NCBI GenBank assembly: GCA_021802225.1
Contig: JAKAAS010000084.1
Coordinates: 1-6,986, forward strand
Reading direction: 5' to 3'
From: Bacillota bacterium
GTDB taxonomy: Bacteria > Bacillota_E > Sulfobacillia > Sulfobacillales > Sulfobacillaceae
DNA length: 6,986 nt
A program made the position numbers and the translations under genes. Numbering within the stretch: position 1 is the stretch's first letter; every line of letters begins with the position of its first letter. Of this stretch, positions 1-6,409 are shown in pieces. The notes beneath the pieces are model-generated. The model was not told the DNA's origin and searched no databases. It was given only the letters and a program-made list of their open reading frames with translations.

Positions 1-104
1 GGTGATGTGCTTGGCGGTAATCCAAAATGCGGCATGAGATCCTCAATTTTGCCAGAGGCACCAAAAGTAGTCATGCCGATAATTTGTCCATCCAGTCCGA
101 CAAA
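1..104 (-). other. tkt: Out-of-frame conserved C-terminal tail of transketolase, running off the left edge
   Basis: After ...STMGWAD the annotated frame departs from the family, but the next frame reads [18 protein letters not shown] then KIEDLMPHFGLPPSTS up to the window edge with no stop. E. coli transketolase ends with a similar YVGLNGAIVGMTTFGES stretch. Adding one A to the AAA run at 102-104 (one T on the coding strand, giving GAT TTT GTC) restores one continuous protein of at least 653 residues, close to the usual 660-670. The change is therefore a single-base loss in a short homopolymer: a real mutation, programmed slippage, or a sequencing/assembly error. I consider an error or a recent mutation most likely because the tail shows no other decay. 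Confidence 0.88.
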
Positions 105-1960
105 TCGGCCCATCCCATCGTCGAGAGTGCTTCTACGGCAATGCGGCGGGTTACGGACGGCGGCAATATTTCCTTCCGATAGGATTCCGGCTGGGCTGAA
201 AATAGCTCCCAGCTGGGAAAGCTGATAATCCGAACTTTGTGGCCTTCTTCAACCAGTTGGTAATAGGCCTGGTGGGTAATGCCCACTTCTGAACCGGAAG
301 CCATCAGGATAATATCGGGAGCCTCCGAATTCTGATCCAATATGTAGGCGCCACGTGATAGGTTCTGTGCCTTTTTCAGATCCAGGGTTGGAACTTTTTG
401 GCGCGTGAGCGCGAGCGCGATGGGCTTATCTGTTATACGCAGGGCTAACTTCCATGCTTCTTTGGTTTCGTTGGCGTCCGCTGGCCGAATGACCAGGATA
501 TTCGGCACCGCCCGCAACGATGCCAGCTGCTCAATAGGCTGATGTGTCGGACCGTCTTCGCCCAGCCCGATGGAATCGTGGGTCAGGATGTAAATGACAG
601 GCTGGTGCATCAAACTGGCGAGTCGTACAGCGGGCTTCATGTAGTCGACGAAGATAAGAAATGTCCCACCATAGACGCGCAAGCCCCCGTGCAGCGACAT
701 GCCATTCAGCGCAGCGCCCATGGCGTGCTCGCGGATGCCGAAATGTAAATTACGGCCAGCCGGCTCGGCTGCGGAAATATCTCCGCCGTCATTGATGTGG
801 GTGTTGTTGGAGGGAGCGAGGTCTGCAGACCCGCCAATCAAATCGGGAAAATGCCGCGCGATGGCGTTAATGACCTGCCCCGACGCGGCGCGGGTTTCCA
901 CCATGTCGCCTTCATTAAAGACCGGCAAATCACTGAACACATCTTTCGACAGTTCCCGTGTGAGATCGCGGGAAAGTTCCGCCGCCAAATCGGGATATTT
1001 GTCCTGGTAACCCTTCCACATGCGATTCCAGCCAGCTTCCCATTCCTGCCCATTGGGCACTGCTTCGCGGAAATGTGCTAGAGCTTCATCCGGAATATAG
1101 AAGGCTTTGTTGTCAGGCCAACCATAGACTTCTTTAGTCAGGCGCACTTCCTCCACGCCGAGAGGAGATCCGTGTGCTGAAGCCTTGTCCTGCTTATTGG
1201 GACTGCCATAGCCAATATGGGTCCTCACGGCTATAAGCGATGGCAGGTTCTTGCCTTGGGCACGGTGGATGGCTGCTTCAATCCCGTCGAGGTCGGTGCC
1301 CACTTCCACGCGATCAGTATGCCAACCATAAGCCCGGAACCTGGCTAGAACATCTTCAGAGAATGCTAGATCCGTACTGCCTTCAATAGTAATATGGTTG
1401 TCGTCGTAAAGGTAAATCAGTTTGCTTAATTTTTGATGACCGGCGAACGATGCTGACTCAGCGCCCAATCCGTCCATTAAATCACCATCGGAGACAATGG
1501 CGTAGGTGTAGTGCCCGATAAGCGGAAACTCTGGTTTATTGTAACGGGCAGCCAGGTAGCGTTCTGCCATGGCCATGCCCACCGCAGTGGCAAATCCCTG
1601 TCCGAGAGGACCAGTCGTGGTCTCAACGCCAAGGGTTTTGCCATATTCTGGATGGCCGGGGGTCTTGGAGCCGAGTTGCCTAAAATGTTCAAGATCTTTT
1701 ACAGACACATCATAGCCGGTTAGGTGAAGCAGGGAATACAGCAGCATAGAACCGTGGCCGGCCGAGAGGACAAAGCGGTCCCGATTGAACCATGACGGGT
1801 TGTGCGGATTATGTTTGAGGAATTTGGTCCACAAGATATAGGCCATCGGCGCTGCGCCCATTGGAAGACCAGGGTGGCCAGCATTGGCTTTTTGCACGCC
1901 GTCGATGGCCAGAGTTCGAATGGTATTGATAGATAATTGATCTAATTCCTGAGGACTCAT
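71..1960 (-). CDS. tkt: Transketolase (C-terminus frameshifted)
   Basis: Thiamine-diphosphate enzyme that moves two-carbon units between ketose and aldose phosphates in the pentose phosphate pathway; cytosolic. Numbering from the ATG at 1960: N-terminal signature [15 protein letters not shown] near residue 27, cofactor motif SDGDLMDG at 157-164, catalytic glutamate in GIREHAMG (E411), and [15 protein letters not shown] at about 461-475, the classic transketolase pyrimidine-domain motif. An upstream TTG at 1966 is in frame, but AAGGAG lies only 2 bases from it and 8 bases from the ATG, so the ATG is preferred. The frame as read stops at 71 after 629 residues, with a tail ([10 protein letters not shown]) unlike the family. 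The conserved tail is present in another frame (see 1-104). It is the third gene of a minus-strand operon, 48 bases after the glucoamylase stop. The family assignment is certain; whether this copy is functional is not. Confidence 0.96.
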   Translation of the reverse strand: MSPQELDQLSINTIRTLAIDGVQKANAGHPGLPMGAAPMAYILWTKFLKHNPHNPSWFNRDRFVLSAGHGSMLLYSLLHLTGYDVSVKDLEHFRQLGSKTPGHPEYGKTLGVETTTGPLGQGFATAVGMAMAERYLAARYNKPEFPLIGHYTYAIVSDGDLMDGLGAESASFAGHQKLSKLIYLYDDNHITIEGSTDLAFSEDVLARFRAYGWHTDRVEVGTDLDGIEAAIHRAQGKNLPSLIAVRTHIGYGSPNKQDKASAHGSPLGVEEVRLTKEVYGWPDNKAFYIPDEALAHFREAVPNGQEWEAGWNRMWKGYQDKYPDLAAELSRDLTRELSKDVFSDLPVFNEGDMVETRAASGQVINAIARHFPDLIGGSADLAPSNNTHINDGGDISAAEPAGRNLHFGIREHAMGAALNGMSLHGGLRVYGGTFLIFVDYMKPAVRLASLMHQPVIYILTHDSIGLGEDGPTHQPIEQLASLRAVPNILVIRPADANETKEAWKLALRITDKPIALALTRQKVPTLDLKKAQNLSRGAYILDQNSEAPDIILMASGSEVGITHQAYYQLVEEGHKVRIISFPSWELFSAQPESYRKEILPPSVTRRIAVEALSTMGWADLSDWMDKLSA

Positions 1961-1968
1961 AAGCAACG

Positions 1969-1974
1969 CTCCTT
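1969..1974 (-). promoter_or_regulatory. Ribosome binding site of transketolase
   Basis: AAGGAG on the minus strand, 8 bases before the ATG at 1960 and only 2 bases before the alternative in-frame TTG at 1966. The spacing decides the start in favour of the ATG. It lies in the short gap between the glucoamylase stop and transketolase, where no terminator hairpin is evident, so both genes are probably on one transcript. Confidence 0.8.
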
Positions 1975-2008
1975 GGTGTTGTGCGCAGATCTACTGATCA
2001 CCCGCGCG

Positions 2009-4402
2009 TTAGACGACCGTCCCGTCCGCTTTGTTCGTCACTCCCGACGCAGTAAGAGTCATCGTCCAATTCCGTCCCTCCCATCGCTGCGTATCGGTCC
2101 AGTAAAATGTCCATTCCATCCGGTCCACTCCCTGCACGGGGAGATCGGCCCAATACCAGCCAATGTCGCTAAAGCGCGCCACCGTGTGCTGGGTTGTCAA
2201 CCACGCGTCTGTCGTCCAAATGATCTCCACCGGTCCGTCGACGGCAATGCGCACCCAACGGGTGCCCGCCGGCCAAGTGTGCCGTTGATGGGCAAAACGC
2301 CAGAATACGCGCCTGTTGGCAACCCCTGCCCCATAGCGGGCACGTACCAACGGCCATTCTTCCCATACGGCCCCGTCCTGCTGCGAGCGCAGCAACTTCA
2401 CATACTCGGCATGGGCCCACACCAGCGGCATAGCCGATCCGGTAGGACGCCCTCGCACGAGTTCCCGGTCGGGAATATCCGCCGCATCCCACACTTGTTC
2501 GGGCAACAGGCCGGCTTCGGAGGTCATGCGTTCCATCGCGTCGAGATAGGGCGTCACATCATAGCCTGCCGCCAAGGCATAATGGCCGCGTTCTCCAGTC
2601 AAGAGCGGCCACCCCCTGCCGCGGCCCCATCCGGTATAAAGTGACCCATCATCCGGTTCCCCATACCCGTCTCCGTTATACCGATGCCAAACCGGCCCTG
2701 AAGGGGTCTCCGTCTTCAAGAGGGTATCATACACGACCAGTGTATCGGTGATTGTCGGATCGGTGGGGGACCGCAGTCCATAGCGCACCAGCCGTAAAAA
2801 GCCGCCATCCACCACGCATTGATCGCGCTGCCATACGGTTGCCTCCGAGGCTTGATTCGCTAAGGATAGCATGGCCCGATGGGCATGCTCCTCCGGCACC
2901 ACCCCCGCGGGGTGAATCCGCTCATAATAGCGGGGTCGACCGGGCAAAAGGTCGCCGTCTTCCACGAAGGTCCAAGTGTCCACTTGATCTGCCCAATAAT
3001 CGGCCACCGCTTCCGCATACTCAGCAAGTTCCGCTTCTCCGTGACGGCGCATGACGTCGGCCCCGAGTACCAGGGCGCTAATGCAGGTGGCCATGGTCGA
3101 TGGCGAATATCCGGCATTCTCTTCCCAGCGATCTTGATCCGTCACCGGCCCATAACGCACCAGGTATCTTAACGCCTGACGCACCATCGTATAGGCAGCA
3201 GGGTAAATCTCCAGATACCCGACATGAGCTAAACGATAGGCCAGGTGAATCGGCATGGCTGTCTCGTCGAGTTGGGAACCCGACCAATAGGGCTGACCGT
3301 CGAGCCAGAAGTTTTGCGGCCACGACCCATCGGCCGTTTGAGTGGCGCACAGGTATTTTAAGGCATCCAAGGTCCCCGGCCAATCCCCCAACGCCGCCAA
3401 TGCTTGCGCTGCTTCCACCATGTCCCGAGACCAGACCAGATGATACCCACCCAGGTTTCCATCGCCCGCCCCTTCCCCCCACGGGATAGACAATGACGCA
3501 ATCATCCCCCCCGCAAAGAGTTTGCCGCGGTGCACCCGCAAGACCATAGCAGCGATCCTTTGCGCCCGGGCGCGCGGATGATCCGGAGGCACCAAGCCCG
3601 ACAACGTGGCAAAATAAGCCCGCCATTCCTCCAGATATTGTGCTTCAATCTGCGCGTAAGGCTCTAGCAGCACCCATTCCACCGTAAAAGCCGCCTCAGA
3701 TAATGTTCGGCCAAAGCCCAGCACTAACGTTTGTTCCGAAACCGTCGGGTCCAATTCCGCCGTCAGGGCAATATTGCCATCCAAGGCTTCGTCAAACGAT
3801 TGCCATTGGTTCTGATGCACCAACTGCCATCCATCCGACTGGCCCACATAGCCGATGCTGCGATCCCGGAAAGGGACACTGCCAGCAAGACATAACGTGG
3901 TCGTTTTGCACCAGGCCACCATTCCATCTCGATCGCGTAGCTTCGCCGTCCGCCCGCAATTGCCTCGACCCTGGTTTTCCAAATGCGGTGCCACCATCCA
4001 AAAGATGCGATAATCTTCGGGATTTTCGCCCGGCCCCCATTCCCACCGCACCCGAAGAACTAAGGCGTGGCCTTGGGTCCACGTCACAATGCGTTTAATC
4101 AGACGAAATCGGCCATGCGGTTCTTCGCTGATCATTTCAAATGCCGGGGCGTCATCGGTCAGATACCGGATGGAATGGCGCAGATCACGCTGTTCATCCC
4201 AAAATTCGCCGGCCCGACTGCGGATCAGAAACTGTGCATCCCGGATGGCCGTGTTATCTAACCGCGGATAATACACCTCTGTAATAATGCCGTGGGCTAT
4301 CGTAAACCATACCCGCGATGTCGGCGAGATAGCCGTCCCCACCGCCGTCTTGGCGCCAGTGGTCCACGTGGGCTCCAAACCCGGCTGCCCCGGGGCGTTC
4401 AT
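2009..4402 (-). CDS. GH15 glucoamylase / glucodextranase-like glucan glucohydrolase
   Basis: Predicted to release glucose from the non-reducing ends of alpha-glucans (starch, glycogen, maltodextrin or dextran). There is no signal peptide: the N-terminus MNAPGQPGLEPTWTTGAKT leads straight into the glucodextranase-type N-terminal beta domain (about 1-270; SRVWFTIAHGIITEVYYPR is typical). The (alpha/alpha)6 GH15 barrel spans about 275-680, with HLVWSRDMVEA, QLDETAMPI (375-383), DRWEENAGYSPST (424-436) and GRGRGWPLLTGERG (593-606). By analogy with characterised GH15 enzymes, E427 (WEEN) is the likely acid and E604 (GERG) the likely base. A C-terminal beta domain (about 695-790, ending WTFYWTDTQRWEGRNWTM) resembles those of bacterial glucoamylases. 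The ATG at 4402 overlaps the upstream stop as ATGA and follows GGAGG with a 5-base gap, which suggests coupled translation. The sequence alone does not separate alpha-1,4 from alpha-1,6 specificity. Absence of a signal peptide suggests action on internal glycogen. Confidence 0.93.
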   Translation of the reverse strand: MNAPGQPGLEPTWTTGAKTAVGTAISPTSRVWFTIAHGIITEVYYPRLDNTAIRDAQFLIRSRAGEFWDEQRDLRHSIRYLTDDAPAFEMISEEPHGRFRLIKRIVTWTQGHALVLRVRWEWGPGENPEDYRIFWMVAPHLENQGRGNCGRTAKLRDRDGMVAWCKTTTLCLAGSVPFRDRSIGYVGQSDGWQLVHQNQWQSFDEALDGNIALTAELDPTVSEQTLVLGFGRTLSEAAFTVEWVLLEPYAQIEAQYLEEWRAYFATLSGLVPPDHPRARAQRIAAMVLRVHRGKLFAGGMIASLSIPWGEGAGDGNLGGYHLVWSRDMVEAAQALAALGDWPGTLDALKYLCATQTADGSWPQNFWLDGQPYWSGSQLDETAMPIHLAYRLAHVGYLEIYPAAYTMVRQALRYLVRYGPVTDQDRWEENAGYSPSTMATCISALVLGADVMRRHGEAELAEYAEAVADYWADQVDTWTFVEDGDLLPGRPRYYERIHPAGVVPEEHAHRAMLSLANQASEATVWQRDQCVVDGGFLRLVRYGLRSPTDPTITDTLVVYDTLLKTETPSGPVWHRYNGDGYGEPDDGSLYTGWGRGRGWPLLTGERGHYALAAGYDVTPYLDAMERMTSEAGLLPEQVWDAADIPDRELVRGRPTGSAMPLVWAHAEYVKLLRSQQDGAVWEEWPLVRARYGAGVANRRVFWRFAHQRHTWPAGTRWVRIAVDGPVEIIWTTDAWLTTQHTVARFSDIGWYWADLPVQGVDRMEWTFYWTDTQRWEGRNWTMTLTASGVTNKADGTVV

Positions 4403-4869
4403 ACGTGCCTCCCCAACACCCTCGTCATTCGCGCCGGGAGATCGGGAAGCGCTTGCTCCAATTGCTCGACCACGGTATTCAGGTTGTGCCAGTCATCCGG
4501 TCCCATCAAAAGGGTCGCCGTTGGCAACAGCACCGTATCCTCTGCATGTGCCAAGGTTCTAATTTTTCGCATGAGGTGTCCATTGGGAGCGTCCCGTCCA
4601 CTGTCGAGCCATTTCCGTAGGGGAACGACCTGCCGGATAGCTTGATCCAGCCATCGCCCGCCGCCGGGAATCTCTTCACAATACCTGCATAGGGCTTCCA
4701 CCACCGCCACATGCCGATCCAAGAGGACACGAAAAACCTGGTGCGTTAATGGCGGATCATCCGTCTCCTTTTCCCATCCGCGACACAGGAGATTGCGACT
4801 CTTAATCAGATAATGCACCGTCTTCACGAAGACGGCATCGTCATTCCCTAGCGACGATCCCACGGTCAT
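4399..4869 (-). CDS. Uncharacterised helical protein, weakly hemerythrin-like
   Basis: A 156-residue, mostly helical, soluble-looking protein with no signal peptide or membrane segment. I do not recognise it firmly. The stretch HAEDTVLLPTATLLMGPDDW (108-127) resembles the last helices of hemerythrin (HHE) domains, which often read HIxKEDxxLFPLAxxLLxxEEW. However, the position of the family's metal-binding histidine, four residues before the glutamate, is a leucine here (L107... H108 is only two before E110). It may be a metal-free relative or an unrelated helical bundle. It has three cysteines (C29, C61, C64), two of them in CRYC. The start is well supported: AAGGAGG lies 8 bases before the ATG at 4869. 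It is the first clear gene of the operon and overlaps the glucoamylase start by 4 bases, so a role linked to glucan use or its regulation is possible but unproven. Confidence 0.75.
   Translation of the reverse strand: MTVGSSLGNDDAVFVKTVHYLIKSRNLLCRGWEKETDDPPLTHQVFRVLLDRHVAVVEALCRYCEEIPGGGRWLDQAIRQVVPLRKWLDSGRDAPNGHLMRKIRTLAHAEDTVLLPTATLLMGPDDWHNLNTVVEQLEQALPDLPARMTRVLGRHV
4408..4412 (-). promoter_or_regulatory. Ribosome binding site of the glucoamylase gene
   Basis: GGAGG (within GGGGAGG) on the minus strand, 5 bases before the ATG at 4402 and inside the last codons of the upstream gene. Together with the ATGA stop/start overlap at 4399-4402 it supports translational coupling of the two genes. 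Confidence 0.75.
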
Positions 4870-4877
4870 CCCATAGC

Positions 4878-4884
4878 CCTCCTT
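4878..4884 (-). promoter_or_regulatory. Ribosome binding site of the first operon gene
   Basis: AAGGAGG on the minus strand, 8 bases before the ATG at 4869. A nearer ATG in the spacer (GCTATGGGATGA) would hit a stop after two codons, so the 4869 start is the sensible choice. Confidence 0.75.
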
Positions 4885-4887
4885 CTA

Positions 4888-5022
4888 TCAATTCATCGTC
4901 CATCCCGTCAGTCTCCATAACGCAATGCGGTGCCGCGCGTTCGTTTGACATCCACCTCGCCGGATCGACCGGTAAGGCAATTTTAACTGTCGCGATGCCT
5001 TCTTCACCGTAAGCCAGTTCAC
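4888..5022 (-). CDS. Possible 44-codon helix-turn-helix-like small ORF or relic in the operon leader
   Basis: From a GTG at 5022 the minus strand reads VNWLTVKKASRQLKLPYRSI then RRGGCQTNARHRIALW, and stops at 4888, 18 bases before the first operon gene. LTVKKASRQLKLPYRSIRR lines up without gaps with the start of excisionase/MerR-type helix-turn-helix domains (pattern LTVxEAAxLLxVSxRTVRR). The part that should follow (recognition helix end and wing) does not look like the family. There is no good ribosome binding site before the GTG, and a second frame through the same bases is also open. It is either a decayed DNA-binding gene or chance; weak support. Confidence 0.2.
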   Translation of the reverse strand: MNWLTVKKASRQLKLPYRSIRRGGCQTNARHRIALWRLTGWTMN

Positions 5023-5277
5023 GGTCAGAACTCGGAGTGGCCGCTAAGTTCCGTCCCAGGGGCGATGATGGTGTTTACGAGATCCCCGAGTCGTGGTTCA
5101 GCCACGGCGCCATTTTCGTGTCGACACTAACAGGAATATATTTTCAAGAAATATCGGTTACCCGTTTATATATAGACACTACGGTTCACATCCGCGGTGC
5201 GCTTGTTTTTGGTCGGTGTGGCGTCCCGTGATAAGCAATACGGGTTTCAGGGCTTCTTTTACAAATACAACGACTTA

Positions 5278-5305
5278 AATATAACATAAAATTGCAATAT
5301 AACAA
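5278..5305 (-). promoter_or_regulatory. Possible sigma-70-type promoter for the minus-strand operon
   Basis: In an AT-rich island (about 5260-5315) the minus strand carries TTGTTA (5300-5305), a 16-base spacer and TATATT (5278-5283). These match 4/6 and 5/6 of the consensus. A transcript from here would have a leader of about 400 bases before the gene starting at 4869. Chance matches are common in AT-rich DNA; no better pair was seen closer to the gene. Confidence 0.25.
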
Positions 5306-5364
5306 TAGATCATGGGGAATTGCATAGCCTCGAGTCTAGCAACGGTTTCTCGTTCATACAGAGG

Positions 5365-5580
5365 CCAGTGCCCCTACAGAAATCGGATCATCCCGATATT
5401 ATCCTGCTGCCTTCCGGTGCCGAATTGGGCGAGCCATGAAGCATTACCAGCTGGTCACAGAAGGCCACAAGGTCCGGATTGTCGATTTTCCCATCCGAAA
5501 TCCTACCGGCACGAAGTATTCCCGCCAAGACACTTGATCTCGCAGCCGTGACCGCTGGAACTTTCACTTAACCCGCACTG
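5365..5580 (+). pseudogene. Decayed 3' fragment of a second transketolase gene
   Basis: Three plus-strand frames give pieces of the transketolase C-terminal domain in the right order: SDHPDIILLPSGAELG (5383-5430), then MKHYQLVTEGHKVRIVDFP (about 5436-5492), then SYRHEVFPP (about 5502-5528). The intact copy in this window reads [31 protein letters not shown] and [10 protein letters not shown]. Similarity is also clear in the bases (CGATATTATCCTG is identical; AATCCTAYCGG is shared). The frame changes correspond to a 4-base loss near 5431-5441 and a loss of about 22 bases near 5493-5497. An upstream match (CCTACA...GGATCA near 5374-5390) and a downstream TAACCCG near 5569 suggest the relic extends a little on both sides. 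It lies on the opposite strand to the working gene. No function is expected. Confidence 0.82.
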
Positions 5581-5689
5581 GCGTCCGTGGGACTGACCGA
5601 AGAACAAGGCAAAGAAAGAGCCGAAAGCCCCCCCCACGTGTACCCATATGAAGGACCGGGGTTGTTGTTGTGCGGAAAATTATGTGTGC

Positions 5690-5912
5690 GTGCCCTAGGG
5701 ATGGTGTGACAAAAGCCCCAACGTCAAGATCCACTCCGGGATGCTTCCTCAGTCCCGGACCATGGAAAGTGCGGAGCATGCGGACGAAAGGCAAAGCGCC
5801 GAAGGTTTGCATTGCACCCGCAAGGGTGGAGCCGGTGGCCGACATTCCCGAGGGGAGACGGGGCGTTAGCCCCACGTCACAAGGCCCGTAAGGGCGCATA
5901 GGAGACAGGAAA
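5690..5912 (+). ncRNA. Candidate omega RNA (HEARO-type) of an IscB element
   Basis: A GC-rich region just upstream of the iscB remnant with several strong helices: TCCGGGA (5735-5741) with TCCCGGA (5753-5759); GCAAA..CC (5791-5800) with GG TTTGC (5804-5810); CACCC-GCAA-GGGTG (5815-5828); GGGGC-GTTA-GCCCC (5860-5873), extended by GAC/GTC; and GCCC-GTAA-GGGC (5884-5895). Two loops are GNRA tetraloops. IscB nucleases use an omega RNA encoded directly upstream of their gene, with the guide at its 5' end, and position, size and structure here fit that. Which family it belongs to is inferred from location and structure, not from a matched consensus. The 5' boundary is uncertain (anywhere from about 5580 to 5700); the 3' end lies near the Shine-Dalgarno at 5901. 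Confidence 0.6.
5901..5905 (+). promoter_or_regulatory. Ribosome binding site of the iscB remnant
   Basis: GGAGA (within AGGAGA), 7 bases before the ATG at 5913, directly after the last hairpin of the candidate omega RNA. Its presence shows that the original iscB start has been kept although most of the gene is gone. Confidence 0.55.
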
Positions 5913-6276
5913 ATGGCGGTATTCGCCACCGGACGCGGGAGCTATCAGCGCACGCGTCTGAACCGATACGGCTTCCCGCGGGGGTACTGACCCGGAGCAA
6001 GAGCGCCTTCGGCTTCCCGACCGGGGATGGGTCAAGGCGGTGGTCACTACCGGCAAGACGGTCGGCACCTACCGGGGCCGCGTCGCCATTCGCGCGAGTG
6101 GCCATTTCAACATTCAGACGGGATACGGGCTAGTCCAAGGCATCTCGCATCGTTTCTGCGCACTCGTTCAGCGGGCAGACGGCTATGGCTATGGGTGGCA
6201 TCTCTTCGCACAGAAAGGGGGAAGCGGCGCTCCTCCCCGCCCTGAAGGACGGGGTTTTCTCGCCGCAATAGACTGA
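5913..6276 (+). pseudogene. iscB: IscB (RNA-guided HNH/RuvC nuclease) remnant, internally deleted and frameshifted
   Basis: The ATG at 5913 opens MAVFATGRGSYQRTRLNRY then GFPRGY, stopping at 5988. The next frame continues TRSKSAFGFPTGD (5990-6028). A third frame continues VKAVVTTGKTVGTYRGRVAI (6031-6090), then SGHFNIQTG, VQGISHRFCALVQRADGYGY and a tail ending at 6276. These are, in order, the C-terminal (target-adjacent-motif interacting) part of IscB/RRXRR nucleases, whose usual form is ATGxGxYxRTRxDKYGFPR, GFQTGD, VKAxVPxGKYAGTYxGRVAVRASG and CRLLQRADGYGY. IscB proteins commonly start MAVFVLD, so MAVF followed at once by ATGRG looks like a deletion of roughly 300 or more codons covering RuvC, bridge helix and HNH. 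No HNH or RuvC motif is found nearby. Two further single-base shifts make it non-functional. Confidence 0.85.
6235..6258 (+). terminator. GC hairpin followed by TTTT at the end of the iscB remnant
   Basis: CCCCG-C-CC (6235-6242), loop TGAA, GG-A-CGGGG (6247-6254), then TTTT. The stem has seven pairs and one C/A mismatch. It fits an intrinsic terminator, and also the hairpins commonly found at the right end of IS200/IS605-type elements, where such CCCCGCC...GGGG TTTCTC sequences overlap the last codons. The sequence cannot tell these roles apart. Confidence 0.5.
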
Positions 6277-6393
6277 TGATGCCCTGTAAGGGGCTGATCA
6301 TGTTCCGCGTTTGCGGAGGACCAGAGTGCCTGAGGCTGGGGAAGCACCGCAGGAAAGGAGCCGCTTGTTGCTCTCAGCCGCTAAGACTGGTCA
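6275..6393 (+). other. Well-paired segment of unknown identity downstream of iscB
   Basis: ATGAT-GCCCT-GTAA-GGGGC-(TG)-ATCAT (6276-6301) forms a ten-pair hairpin with a GNRA loop. It is followed by TCCGC-GTTT-GCGGA (6304-6317). A longer stem GACCAG (6319-6324) with CTGGTC (6387-6392) encloses GTGC/GCAC (6326-6329/6344-6347) and GAGC/GCTC (6358-6361/6370-6373). This is more ordered pairing than random GC-rich DNA usually gives. It may be the structured right end of the IscB element, a second omega RNA, or an independent small RNA. I cannot name the family. The strand is undetermined, though GTAA is a GNRA loop only on the plus strand. Confidence 0.4.
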
Positions 6394-6409
6394 TCGTTGG
6401 GCTTTTCCC

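Larger units (their letters stand above)
4870..5360. other. Operon leader / gene-free stretch
   Basis: About 490 bases without a convincing gene. The part next to the operon (4870-5060) has coding-like base composition and holds the small helix-turn-helix-like frame. The part from about 5120 to 5315 is much richer in A and T, with runs such as TTATATATAGA and TTAAATATAACATAAAA. CCCGT (5225-5229) and ACGGG (5240-5244) form a short inverted repeat with a 10-base loop. I saw no tRNA, riboswitch or terminator that I could name. Confidence 0.5.

Noticed and set aside
1973..2644. Long plus-strand open frame of 223 codons opposite the glucoamylase gene
   Set aside because: It lies antisense to a well-supported GH15 gene, starts with no ribosome binding site, and its product is rich in P, R, H and S as expected of a shadow frame.
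3078..3626. Minus-strand 182-codon frame inside the glucoamylase gene
   Set aside because: It is an out-of-frame reading of the GH15 coding sequence; the GH15 frame carries all the family motifs.
4841..5070. Second open minus-strand frame of about 77 codons in the leader (EEGIATVKIALPVDPARW...)
   Set aside because: It has no good start codon or ribosome binding site, overlaps the start of the first operon gene, and resembles no family I know.
5312..5551. Plus-strand 79-codon frame over the transketolase relic
   Set aside because: Only its SYRHEVFPP part matches transketolase; the rest is out of frame, so this is one frame of a pseudogene and not a gene.
5690..5912. Group II intron as an explanation for the structured region
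   Set aside because: GTGCG occurs near 5683, but no domain V-like hairpin or reverse transcriptase is present, and the region is followed directly by iscB sequence.
5564..5929. Minus-strand 121-codon frame across the candidate omega RNA
   Set aside because: No recognisable motif and no ribosome binding site; it is antisense to the structured region and to the iscB remnant, which explain the bases better.
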